Assembly: GCA_937899835.1 (NCBI GenBank)
Contig: CALCCE010000103.1
Location: 1 to 32,897 of the forward strand
DNA: 32,897 bases
DNA from: an uncultured Flavobacteriales bacterium
Lineage (GTDB): Bacteria; Bacteroidota; Bacteroidia; Flavobacteriales_G; Salibacteraceae
Reading direction: 5' to 3'
Shown here piece after piece: positions 10,201-17,385 of this stretch. How positions within the stretch are numbered: the stretch's first letter is position 1; the number at the start of each line of letters is the position of its first letter. The notes under the pieces are model-generated. The model saw only the letters and a list, made by a program, of their open reading frames with translations. It was not told the DNA's origin and did not search any database. A program made the position numbers and the translations under genes.

Positions 10201-12839
10201 CTGCTCCAACGTTGACCATAATTGAACTGGTAACTGCGGCTTTCCCCTTGATTGGAATTCTGGTAAGTGAAATACACCTTCTTTAGGGTCAGTTTGCCAC
10301 GAGTCGGATTTTCAGTGGAGTGATATACGCTGTTCACCGTTCCAGGACACAATTCATAATCGTATTGAAAGTGTACGGTTTTGATCGGTGTTGCATTGCC
10401 TCCGTTGGCAATCTTGTCGGCTCTGGTATACAGCTCAATCTTATCGAGTTTGTAGCTGCTCATCGAATTGTTGACCATGCCATCTTCGCCTTGCACTCCC
10501 TTAGCATCGTGGCGGGCACTGATGTAGAATTCGGCCAGGTGCGTTTTGGTCTCGATGCTGTGCACGTACCAAATGTCTTTTTCACCATACACGTAGTTGG
10601 CTTTGTCGTCACCAATCGCCCCTTTCAACGATTGCTGGCCCACATTGTAGTTGGCCTCGCGGTTGGTTTCTCCAATAGGGGTGCGCCATTTGTAATTGCT
10701 GTGTGCCCGGCGGTAGTTCAACTTGGTATAGCCTCCAAAATCATCGGGGGTAGGGCCATCTTCCGTAAGGTCTTTGTAATCATCTGCCAGCACTGCCGTA
10801 AGCAAATACGAATGCGCAAAGGCTGGCATCGTGGTTTTGTCATAGTAATTGTCCAGGCCACTCTTGTTGTTGAGTGAGTTTTCGGTGCTGGAGTAGTTCA
10901 CCAGATCTTTGTTGTGGTCTACCCCATTTCCGTTCACCGCAAAGCTGGCTTCTACCTGTTTGTGGTTGTAGGCCGGAATACCGTATACATAGCGGCTACC
11001 GTCGGAACGAAGGGCAGCAATTTCGCTGATGTGGTGCATAGGATAAGTGGTATGGCGCGTGATTTCCGCAACAGGTTGATAGGTTCCATCTGCGTTGAGT
11101 GTGTAATTACTGCCGTAATCCTGAATCTTGCGGATGTAGCCCACCTGGCTGGCCTCCCAACTGTTTAAGGTTTCGATCACTTCGTTTCGGCGTTCGCGTT
11201 TGTTGCGCGCCAGGGCGGTTCCCACGGCCGGCATGGCAGCTGAACTCTTTTTATGACGGCTTTCGTAGCGGTCAAATTCCTTGGTACCCACGGCATTCAC
11301 ACCCTGATTTTTCAGTTTCATGCGAATGGCATCAAAACCACCCAATTTGTTGGCAAAAAAGTCGGGATCGGTATCCACCGTCAATTCACCCGCTTTTTTG
11401 AAATACACGTGCTCAAAGTTGAGCCCGTTCTGATTGGGGGCATAAGTCATGGCGGCCGCCATCGGATTGTTTTGCACCCAACGGCCCGATTCCGAATTGG
11501 AGTTGACGGTTTCGAAGTTGGCACCTACTTTAAAAATGGCCCCAAAACCTACATCAGCTCCAATTTCATCCTGACCAGACGAACGGTTGGTTTGCTTGCT
11601 ATCGAACATATAGCCGACATTGCCCCGGTAGGGACGGTACACACCGCCAACACCTTGCCCCGATACACTATACACGTCATAGCTGGCACTGGTGACAGGC
11701 AAAAACAAGGTAGCAGCATTGAAACTCGCATCGTTCTCGCGCGAGAAATCCATCATGGCATAATCATCGACATGTCCGTTTTCTGCATAATAATACCCGT
11801 AGGCTGGAGAGTTGACGGACTTCGTGAAAAGGGTCTGTAAATTGTGATAGCCGTTGAGGCGGCCGCTGGCAAAAGCCCCCCAGGCTTCTGAACCCGCTCC
11901 TGCGTTGAAGGTAAAACTGTTGTTGACCATCGGAAATCCCACTTTCGGAGAATAGGAGGGCGAATTGAAGGAAATGGAGCCACCACCATTGGCCAATCCA
12001 GCACTGGAGGTCATTTGTTTTCCTTTATCGTCCTTCATTTTATCCCGCTTTCCAGTTTCCGGATTTTTCTTCATGTTGTAATACTCCGTAGCCCGGGAAT
12101 AGGAAGCATTGATAGAAAGGGCTTGTACCCCTTGCCGCGTATTGAAAGGCAAACCAGTTTTAGCACCCCAAATGTTATTTTTCTTCTTTCCCGTTTGAAA
12201 ACTGTAACCAGCAGAAGGCGTAATGGTCATGCCGTTTTCCGAACTGGCATTGATGCCAAGACTACCACTGAGGCCGCTCAGTTTGGTACCCTGACCAGCT
12301 GCCAGTGATGGATCGAGCGAAAAGTCAAAGCCCCAACCACGGTAGTTGTTGAAATTGAGGCCCAAGCCAACACCCAGGTCAAAACCGACCTTGTTGCCTT
12401 CTACACTTACAATTTCAAAACTGGCATTGATACCGCCACCCCAGGTTTCATCGTCTTTAACATTGAATTCGCGCTTCACCTTATCACCCGAAAAATCGTC
12501 GGGTACACTGCGCATGTTGCGGTTGATTACCCCTGGATTGAGGTTCCAGCCCAAGCCAACCCAACTGGCTTCCTGGTCCATGTTGATACCAGAGTGGTAG
12601 CTGATGTTGAGCGGATATCCGCCTACATCTACCAGGGGAATGTTATAGGTAAAGTCGCCCGAAAAAGGGTCGACCATTTGGGTGGTTCCTACCGGTTCAA
12701 AACTTTGAACCTCGGGTTGGCTGGGCCCGCCACTCAATGCCCAGGCTGCCGAGGGCAGCCAAAGATCGGCGACAAGGTTTAGGGCCATGAATACCATAGC
12801 GGCTTTGGCCGCCGGGTGCTGGGTCAGGTTGCGTAACAT
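7287..12839 (-). CDS. 1850-aa secreted SpvB/RHS-type protein
   Basis: The open frame extends upstream to 12983, but that start is TTG and lies inside the preceding gene. The ATG at 12839 is 4 nt after that gene's stop and begins a good signal peptide (hydrophobic residues 13-34, cleavage near AWA/LS), so I use it. Residues 55-118 read VDPFSGDFTYNIPLVD, then LNISYHSG, then WVGLGWNLNPGVINR. This is the N-terminal module of SpvB/TcdB-like and RHS proteins (a shell-forming repeat domain in insecticidal Tc complexes). The remainder is long, Tyr/Asn/Gly-rich beta structure. It ends after a jelly-roll-like piece (SHTGRRSLRVGAGQ) without the YD-repeat tail that related proteins often carry; a similar tail is found on the first gene of the operon. 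Predicted exported; exact role unknown. Confidence 0.85.
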   Translation of the reverse strand: MLRNLTQHPAAKAAMVFMALNLVADLWLPSAAWALSGGPSQPEVQSFEPVGTTQMVDPFSGDFTYNIPLVDVGGYPLNISYHSGINMDQEASWVGLGWNLNPGVINRNMRSVPDDFSGDKVKREFNVKDDETWGGGINASFEIVSVEGNKVGFDLGVGLGLNFNNYRGWGFDFSLDPSLAAGQGTKLSGLSGSLGINASSENGMTITPSAGYSFQTGKKKNNIWGAKTGLPFNTRQGVQALSINASYSRATEYYNMKKNPETGKRDKMKDDKGKQMTSSAGLANGGGSISFNSPSYSPKVGFPMVNNSFTFNAGAGSEAWGAFASGRLNGYHNLQTLFTKSVNSPAYGYYYAENGHVDDYAMMDFSRENDASFNAATLFLPVTSASYDVYSVSGQGVGGVYRPYRGNVGYMFDSKQTNRSSGQDEIGADVGFGAIFKVGANFETVNSNSESGRWVQNNPMAAAMTYAPNQNGLNFEHVYFKKAGELTVDTDPDFFANKLGGFDAIRMKLKNQGVNAVGTKEFDRYESRHKKSSAAMPAVGTALARNKRERRNEVIETLNSWEASQVGYIRKIQDYGSNYTLNADGTYQPVAEITRHTTYPMHHISEIAALRSDGSRYVYGIPAYNHKQVEASFAVNGNGVDHNKDLVNYSSTENSLNNKSGLDNYYDKTTMPAFAHSYLLTAVLADDYKDLTEDGPTPDDFGGYTKLNYRRAHSNYKWRTPIGETNREANYNVGQQSLKGAIGDDKANYVYGEKDIWYVHSIETKTHLAEFYISARHDAKGVQGEDGMVNNSMSSYKLDKIELYTRADKIANGGNATPIKTVHFQYDYELCPGTVNSVYHSTENPTRGKLTLKKVYFTYQNSNQGESRSYQFNYGQRWSSTNTLAQVVNPSYHNKAYDRWGNYQAFIGGQTGSVNDPLSNAEFPYVDQTETTAGSGLYNADVAACAWNLSKIEMPSGADVYIHYEADDYAFVQDRRAMQMVVVEGVGANANATLQTKLWDDQASGKPAYQYLKFKLPNASDYASLSPAQRDLLFRQQYLTKANGQPMDHLFFKFMVDLKKQSGGDYEFVPGYAGIEYDACKVYTTGPDYYGAVKIKTVSIQDDGSSDPVSPISQAAWNYVALHQPHLAFDKPTPNAQSFDQVIKAIATAFSSFEELFKGQNSIQRRRQQGYSFIPEKSMIRLYHPKGAKKGGGSRVKRILLSDGMSKMDPAYTYGDAYRGQEYNYSITANGITYSSGVASYEPAMGGDENPFKLPLYNNEKMFLKPDQRYMVETPIGESLFPSASVGYSRVEVTGIYSETAERLPTGKTVKTFYTAKDFPTKVRQTPVEAIRKRPNPILNFLKLKGQDHMTASQGFVVELNDMHGKPKGEAVWGDGYRVSEMTYHYRQSGDKTLDNTMKAVFPDGTVGQALVGVDFDVVADFRQEQSSTSSGGLNVNTDGIPVGWLPIPIPIVLPKYTSDETSFRSATITKVINRHGLLERSVVDHQGGRVTTRDLAVDAETGETLLKEITNQYFDNNNDPAAAPTPALKDRVYEFTYPAHWAYDRMGSAYQNVGATFDAGVVSGNLGNYFTEGDILLHGLSYNKEAVVLMDGSNSYGVYDLTSGNPVTLGGLVKVIRSGHKNQSNVPIGTVTTYGDPTAGGSLSFGSVEVVNAGSVEFNDDWKAFCNCGLTQAESEARYQYMVDGTYRSYKSWAYLTGRKQSLTANNNGATYAKLLDLRNDGVFNNFSPFWIYSGNAWVPNYSGWTSTEELTIISTDGKELESKDALNLHNAAQYGYSRLTPTAMGANAEYREIGYDGFEDYDFTECVDDHFSFRAYANDLTESRSHTGRRSLRVGAGQVKTLQKKITN

Positions 12840-12843
12840 AGGG

Positions 12844-13431
12844 CTAATAGATTTCGATGGCTTGTGCGGTTTGCAGGTCGGCACCTTGTAGTTGAAAATT
12901 GAGGATGCCGGTACCGAAAATGGGGTCCTCAATGGTGATCCGTCGATTTTGTTCGAATTCCGGATCGGTGTTTTTAAAGGCAAATACCAAATCGACTTCG
13001 GGGCTCAAGCCGTAAGTCCGCTCAAAATGGTAGTGCAAGCAAGGCAATTGGGTGTCGCCAGCTTGCAGCGAAATGCCCTTCTGAAATTGAAAAGAAAGGT
13101 GGTTGACCAGCTGCTGATACGACTCAGGCGTGGTCGCCAACTCTTTGAGCAACTCGCGGTTGCTGCCCTGGCGACCGATCTTCAGGTGGTAATACTCCCA
13201 CCCGTCAAAGCCCTGGCCCTGGCGGGTAGTGTCCTGGTTGCGCCAGGCCACCAACTGCTGGGGTTGGTAGGTCAAAGTAAAATTAAGGCCAGAAAGTTGG
13301 CGGGCTTTCACCAAACCATTTTCAGGCTGATCGCACCAATTGGCGAACTGTCTGGCGGGCATGGTGCCCGGGGCACAGGCGGTGAACAAGGCCACCACCA
13401 ATAAAACCGATAACAGCTTAACCTTCGCCAC
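12844..13431 (-). CDS. unknown lipoprotein (195 aa), GTG start
   Basis: The longest frame starts at 13464, deep inside the previous gene, and would put 11 polar residues before the signal peptide. A GTG at 13431 gives MAKVKLLSVLLVVALFTAC, a textbook lipoprotein signal with lipobox FTAC and Cys19, and overlaps the previous gene by only 14 nt. I therefore choose GTG. The mature protein (about 177 aa) has no domain I recognise; it contains two further Cys (one in NWCDQ, one in PCLHYHFERTYG) and a C-terminal segment ending LQTAQAIEIY. It sits 4 nt before the 1850-aa RHS-type protein, so it is co-translated with it and is probably a dedicated membrane-anchored accessory. Confidence 0.75.
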   Translation of the reverse strand: MAKVKLLSVLLVVALFTACAPGTMPARQFANWCDQPENGLVKARQLSGLNFTLTYQPQQLVAWRNQDTTRQGQGFDGWEYYHLKIGRQGSNRELLKELATTPESYQQLVNHLSFQFQKGISLQAGDTQLPCLHYHFERTYGLSPEVDLVFAFKNTDPEFEQNRRITIEDPIFGTGILNFQLQGADLQTAQAIEIY

Positions 13432-13924
13432 GGTACTTCTTGTTGACGTAATCCACCAATTCATTGGTCATGTCGTTTTGTTCGCTGCTGTACATAATGT
13501 TGCCTTGCCCACTTCCACCGAGGATGTAGGCAAACTCGTTTTCTTCACCGTATTCGCGCAGGTAAGTATTGAGGTGCTCCCAAACTTGTTCGGTGTAGGC
13601 ATTGCTCAATTCCTCCTCCTCTTGTTGGATGCGGTTTTGACGCTCCAGAAATTGCTGGCGGATGCGGTTGAATTCCCGCACTTGTTCGGGGGCCTTGTCT
13701 TCCGAATTATCGAGGGTGGTAGCCAAGGCTTTCAATTCTACCTTGATGCTGTCCAACTCCTTTTCAGTTTGTTGTTTGTAGGCGAGGTAACGGCCTTCCA
13801 ACTCTTGTTTGAGTTCAAATTGATTGTAGAGGGCAACATTGTCTACATATCCGGTTTTAGGATCGGAACAAGCACCCAGAAATAGCGTGGCGCCCAACAG
13901 GGCAAGAAAAAAGCGGTTTCGCAT
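13418..13924 (-). CDS. OmpH/Skp-like periplasmic chaperone lipoprotein
   Basis: 168 aa. Signal with lipobox LGAC (Cys19). The mature region opens with KTGYVDNVALYNQFELKQEL, which matches the Skp/OmpH start (a beta strand 'gyvd...ly..f'), followed by a long charged coiled coil (about residues 40-125, with heptad-like QQTEKELDSIKVEL and NRIQQEEEEL) and a closing segment FAYILGGSGQGNIMYSSEQN, where Skp proteins return to the body domain. Skp-family proteins are trimeric chaperones that hold unfolded outer-membrane or secreted proteins. Here it is membrane-anchored and embedded in an operon of giant exported proteins, starting 2 nt after the previous stop. I infer a dedicated chaperone for the RHS-type proteins. 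Confidence 0.85.
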   Translation of the reverse strand: MRNRFFLALLGATLFLGACSDPKTGYVDNVALYNQFELKQELEGRYLAYKQQTEKELDSIKVELKALATTLDNSEDKAPEQVREFNRIRQQFLERQNRIQQEEEELSNAYTEQVWEHLNTYLREYGEENEFAYILGGSGQGNIMYSSEQNDMTNELVDYVNKKYRGEG

Positions 13925-13926
13925 GG

Positions 13927-14340
13927 TTAGGGAGTTTTGAATTTCAGGTAATACACATCGCCTTTGTTGGCTTCTACCCGCAGCCAGTAATAGCGGCCGG
14001 AAGCCAAGGTGAGGGAACTTAGATTGAGGTCGAATACATTGTCACCAATGCGGTGGGGCACCAAAAAATTGGAGGGTGGTGCAGACGTTGGATTTACCGC
14101 CAGCAACACATTGTGCTGATCGTCGAGAATGTCGTACACCAGGTTGGAGTTGTAATTGTACTTCTCCTGGAAACAAAACTTCAGGCGGTTGTTATCCAGG
14201 TAATACACTTCAGAAGTCATTTCAAGGCCTATCCGGGCACATCCACTGCCCGGCCCAGGAGTCCAGGAGGTAGAAATTAGGAGTACCAAGGCCACCACCG
14301 ACAGCCGAAAAATGGCGTAGGGAGATTGCTTACCAAACAT
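13927..14340 (-). CDS. unknown secreted protein (137 aa)
   Basis: The protein begins MFGKQSPYAIFRLSVVALVL and has a hydrophobic signal segment at about residues 10-26, followed by a GPGSGC stretch; the Cys (residue 34) is too far from the hydrophobic core to be a confident lipobox. The mature part (YYLDNNRLKFCFQEKYNY ... VYDILDD ... GRYYWLRVEANKGDVYYLKF) looks like a single small beta sandwich that ends with the strand pattern of a C-terminal immunoglobulin-like domain. No family recognised. It is the second gene of the operon: 38 nt after the first gene and 2 nt before the OmpH-like gene, so co-expression is near certain. Confidence 0.7.
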   Translation of the reverse strand: MFGKQSPYAIFRLSVVALVLLISTSWTPGPGSGCARIGLEMTSEVYYLDNNRLKFCFQEKYNYNSNLVYDILDDQHNVLLAVNPTSAPPSNFLVPHRIGDNVFDLNLSSLTLASGRYYWLRVEANKGDVYYLKFKTP

Positions 14341-14378
14341 GGTTCAAGTTTTTTGGGATCAGAAAAATGAGGTTAAAA

Positions 14379-15623
14379 TCAGGGGCGGTGAACGTGCGTT
14401 CGAGCTTCTTGAATCGTCACCTTTCCGCGTTCGGTTTCCTTCTTGGTTCGAATGAGTCGCCCTTCTTCATCGTACTCGTAAACCGTAGCGTAATTGTTTT
14501 CATCCAATTCGGCCATGAGCCGCAAAGTCACCGGATCATACACATAAGAAACAAGGTTGCCATCGAAGGGAGAAATCCGAATATCGTCGAAATAGGCAGC
14601 TACCCCCGATCCAGAAGTATTGTTGAGGTTGACCCGAATAAAAACGGTACCCGTTGGCACCACAAAAAATTGTTCAATTTTTTGCCACCCATCGATCACT
14701 TCTCCCGAAGCCAGGAAAGGGCCAGCCGTACCGATGGCCGTTTGAGAAGCATCTAAAAAGGTAATGGATACATTTCCATCGTCCATCACGGTTTTACCTA
14801 CCGGGTTGTCTTCACTGACCCAGGCACTGAGGAGGTAGTTTTCTCCTACTTTGGGAGAAAAAGAGGACAGGCAATATTGAGTGGCATCCTTACACAAGCG
14901 TACATTATCCATGTAGCCTTGGTTGTAGTTGACGAGCCCGCCATAGTTAATTTCAAACCAGAGGTAATCATAGTCATCGTTGGCCTGAAATGCCACAGAA
15001 AAGTTTTGCCAACTCCCACCGGTGGTGAAGTTGTGTACGAAGACTTGCTGCACAATGTGATCATTATGACCAATGTCTTTATCAACTGGTGGCCCTCCCA
15101 CGTCAACCTTCATCAGGTAAACGGTGAGTTCGGCTTCATAGGTAGGGCCTCTTTCATAAATGGTGCCTCCTACATTGTAATAATCGAAAGTCAAGGTCAA
15201 TTCATCGCCATTGCTTACCGTTACCGGGGTATGTAAAGTAGGCTGCTTAAGAAAACCATTAGCAGATAAGCCAAAAGTTTCCATGAGCATGTTGGTACTT
15301 GTACCATCAGGACATGGACCACCAGGACAAGAGAAATCGGTGGTTCCTTCAGGAAGAAGATCATACCAGTTTTGAGCAGGATTAAAAGTACCTGATCCGG
15401 GTGTTTCAAAACTTCCGTTTTGCACCAGATTAATACATTGCGCGTGCGCAGAGTTGACGTTGCCCGCCATGCAACCCAGCACCACTGCCCCGGAAGCCAA
15501 ACCATGAAGGGCGGTCTTCCAAAGGGCATTGGGTTTTACTGTGGTCACTGGGGCACGAAACGCACTAAAGATCGATCGGAGGGTGTGCATAAGGGCTTGG
15601 GGTTGTTCTTTAATGTGGGTCAT
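14379..15623 (-). CDS. secreted protein with two jelly-roll-like modules and a YD-repeat-like tail
   Basis: 414 aa, first gene of the operon. A long N-terminus (residues 1-38) precedes a hydrophobic segment and likely cleavage at AHA/QC (about 61). Module 1 starts at NGSFETPG (69-76), the classic opening of carbohydrate-binding or jelly-roll domains, and includes YLWFEINYGG and MDNVRLC. Module 2 (about 250-355) ends with VAAYFDDIRISPFDGN. The tail LVSYVYDPVTLRLMAELDEN, then ATVYEYDEEGRLIRTKKETE, is a YD/RHS-type repeat and ends with TIQEARTHV. Such tails usually close much larger RHS-type proteins in this phylum, so this gene may be a detached module of the 1850-aa protein encoded in the same operon. 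Binding target unknown. Confidence 0.8.
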   Translation of the reverse strand: MTHIKEQPQALMHTLRSIFSAFRAPVTTVKPNALWKTALHGLASGAVVLGCMAGNVNSAHAQCINLVQNGSFETPGSGTFNPAQNWYDLLPEGTTDFSCPGGPCPDGTSTNMLMETFGLSANGFLKQPTLHTPVTVSNGDELTLTFDYYNVGGTIYERGPTYEAELTVYLMKVDVGGPPVDKDIGHNDHIVQQVFVHNFTTGGSWQNFSVAFQANDDYDYLWFEINYGGLVNYNQGYMDNVRLCKDATQYCLSSFSPKVGENYLLSAWVSEDNPVGKTVMDDGNVSITFLDASQTAIGTAGPFLASGEVIDGWQKIEQFFVVPTGTVFIRVNLNNTSGSGVAAYFDDIRISPFDGNLVSYVYDPVTLRLMAELDENNYATVYEYDEEGRLIRTKKETERGKVTIQEARTHVHRP

Positions 15624-15788
15624 TGAGGTTAACTGAACGCTAATTTATGTGCACTTCGTCCTCGTGTAAAGCACCAATTGCTAGCTCACAGGTTTGAGTT
15701 TCCGGATTACGTATTTGTAGGGATGAATCACAGAATCCACTTCATAGATTACAGCAATACCCATCGGCTCCCACAAAACGGGAAAACA

Positions 15789-15804
15789 TACCCTATCAAG
15801 GGTA
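15789..15804. promoter_or_regulatory. perfect palindrome beside the AraC-gene promoter
   Basis: TACCCTATCAAGGGTA is a perfect 6-bp inverted repeat around a 4-nt spacer. It ends 1 nt before the TTG -33 element of the AraC-type gene promoter and lies in the divergent region to the RHS operon. This position would suit an operator, possibly autoregulatory. Function inferred from position and symmetry only. Confidence 0.4.
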
Positions 15805-15805
15805 C

Positions 15806-15837
15806 TTGCCTTTACACTATCATTTAAACTACCTTTG
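15806..15837 (+). promoter_or_regulatory. Bacteroidota-type promoter for the AraC-family gene
   Basis: The -7 box TACCTTTG (15830-15837) matches the Bacteroidota consensus TAnnTTTG exactly, with TTG (15806-15808) 21 nt upstream as the -33 element. Transcription would begin near 15843, leaving a leader of about 20 nt before the ATG at 15863. This also argues against the upstream TTG start, which is part of the promoter. Confidence 0.6.
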
Positions 15838-15862
15838 TCTACAGCAATTAAGTGCTCGCCCC

Positions 15863-16717
15863 ATGGAATCCGCCACTCACCCTTCCCCAGCGGGATTTAC
15901 GCAATTGGTCGCCATCACGCCCTTGCAGGACCTCGATCCCAATTGTCTTATCAAAGGACACTCCAACACCAGCTGTGACTTGGTGCTGATCGAATCGGGT
16001 TGTGGTACTTTGATGATAGATAACCGAACCATGGACATCTCCGGCCAGCAAATTCTGGCGCTGTCGCCAGGGCAATTTTGTCGCTGGCAGCACGGGTCTG
16101 TTCGGTTAAAAGGTATCAGGCTTCAATTAAATCCTGATTTTCCAGAGCCGGTTTCCAAAGACGTGCTCTTTTTTCACCGTTTCCAGTTTTTCTACAATTC
16201 GCGCCATCCTACCTTTTACCAGGAAGCGCCTAATACTTTCGATCGCTACTTCAAACTGGCCACCAACCTCTACCATGAAATGACCAGCCCCTACAGTGAT
16301 CGGCACGAGATGGGATGGTCCTACATTTCCCTACTATTGGTACAGTTGCACCGCAACTATTGCGAGGCATACGGCATCATCAATGAAAGGCGAATCCATA
16401 CCGAAGCTTATCGTTTTAAGCAATTGGTTGAAAACCATATTCGCAACCTGCAGAAGGTGGAAGATTATGCCGAAATGCTGCAGCTCAGTAGGATCACCTT
16501 AAACAAGGTGGTACGCGCTCAATATGGGCTCACCGCTACCGATTATTTGAAGGACCGTTTGGCCATGGAGGTGATTCGCGAATTACTCAACACCGGTAAG
16601 CCTATTGCCAAAATTTCAGAAGACCTGCTGTTTTCAGAACCTTCCAGCCTCATTCGCTTTTTCCGCAACAAAACCGGGGCTTCCCCTCACGCTTTTCGGT
16701 TGGCCAACCGGAATTGA
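15863..16717 (+). CDS. AraC-family transcriptional regulator
   Basis: 284 aa from the ATG at 15863; an in-frame TTG at 15806 is rejected because it lies in the promoter. The N-terminal half (about 20-140) is a cupin-like sensor region with GHSNTSCDLVLIESGCGTLM and ILALSPGQFCRW, typical of AraC_binding domains. The C-terminal 90 residues carry the double helix-turn-helix: YAEMLQLSRITLNKVVRAQY for the first helix pair, IAKISEDLLFSEPSSLIRFF for the second, and the closing FRNKTGASPHAFRL signature. It is divergent from the RHS operon with a 239-bp shared intergenic region, so it could control that operon, itself, or both. Effector unknown. Confidence 0.93.
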   Translation: MESATHPSPAGFTQLVAITPLQDLDPNCLIKGHSNTSCDLVLIESGCGTLMIDNRTMDISGQQILALSPGQFCRWQHGSVRLKGIRLQLNPDFPEPVSKDVLFFHRFQFFYNSRHPTFYQEAPNTFDRYFKLATNLYHEMTSPYSDRHEMGWSYISLLLVQLHRNYCEAYGIINERRIHTEAYRFKQLVENHIRNLQKVEDYAEMLQLSRITLNKVVRAQYGLTATDYLKDRLAMEVIRELLNTGKPIAKISEDLLFSEPSSLIRFFRNKTGASPHAFRLANRN

Positions 16718-16947
16718 TGCTTTGCACTGAGGATGATGAGCACGCTCAGCATTCCCTTTTCCATTTCAAAAATTGTCAGCACGGTTCGTGTAATCGTCAT
16801 AGCTTCTTTTTCGATCCTTTTCGCTCTCCGGTGAGGATTGGCTCTTCTATTTTCTGTTGAAAACCTAAGCTCAATAGAAGGAACTTTTCGGTGCTCCCCT
16901 CGTAGTTACAAATACGTCACCCCCAGTTGCACGATTTATTGGTAAGC

Positions 16948-17163
16948 ATGAAGCGATGGATTACAGAGATTGTCGCCATAGACCCTAAAGATGGAACCTT
17001 AAAAAAATGGAATGGTCCGGAGATCAGCGCCCCCGACCGCAAAACTGCTGAGGCTTATTTAGAGTTGTCTGGCCTGGGCTATTGTCGCCTCATTGGCGAA
17101 TTGTTGTTGGAATTAGATGAAGAAGGCAACGAACTCCACCATCAACCGATTTGCCCGAACTGA
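16948..17163 (+). CDS. small conserved-looking protein (71 aa)
   Basis: The frame opens with TTG at 16927, but the ATG at 16948 gives a cleaner protein starting MKRWITEIVAIDPKDGTLKK. It is followed by WNGPEISAPDRKTAEAYLEL and GLGYCRLIGELLLEL. The pattern 'ITEI.A.DP..G.LK.W.GP...A.....A..YL...GLGYC.VIGEL' resembles small uncharacterised proteins of Bacteroidota; I cannot name a function. No signal peptide, so presumably cytoplasmic. It stands alone between the AraC gene and a repeat tract, with about 230 bp on its left containing no recognised feature. Confidence 0.6.
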   Translation: MKRWITEIVAIDPKDGTLKKWNGPEISAPDRKTAEAYLELSGLGYCRLIGELLLELDEEGNELHHQPICPN

Positions 17164-17183
17164 ATACTGTAGAGCGAAAACGA

Positions 17184-17267
17184 GAACCGAGAACGAGGTA
17201 TTGTAGCGCGAGAACGAGTAACAGCAGCGCGAGAACGAGGAATAACAGCGCGAGGACGAGAGTGGAG
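17184..17267. repeat. 21-bp tandem repeat, four units
   Basis: Units start at 17184, 17205, 17226 and 17247. The last three begin AGCGCGAG[AG]ACGAG exactly 21 nt apart; the first keeps only the CGAGAACGAG part. A related AGCGAAAACGAG lies just upstream at 17173. The repeat begins 21 nt after the stop of the 71-aa gene and is noncoding as far as I can see. Confidence 0.7.
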
Positions 17268-17385
17268 AGTGGAGGAAACCCTTTTCTGATATTCTCCTAA
17301 GGAGGCCTTAACTCCAAAATTTTTATGCTGATAACCTCTTCGCGTTATCCAATGTACCTTCGAGGAGAAACTTAGCTTTTACCTC

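Noticed and set aside
7287-12983. Longest form of the 1850-aa gene, starting at 12983
   Set aside because: The start is TTG inside the upstream gene and would put 48 non-signal residues before a good signal peptide; ATG 12839 fits the spacing.
12844-13464. Longest form of the 195-aa lipoprotein, starting at 13464
   Set aside because: It overlaps the OmpH-like gene by 47 nt and buries the lipoprotein signal; the GTG at 13431 gives a proper signal.
17184-17267. Possible CRISPR array
   Set aside because: The units are contiguous 21-bp repeats with only 7-nt variable parts, with no spacers of CRISPR length and no cas genes.
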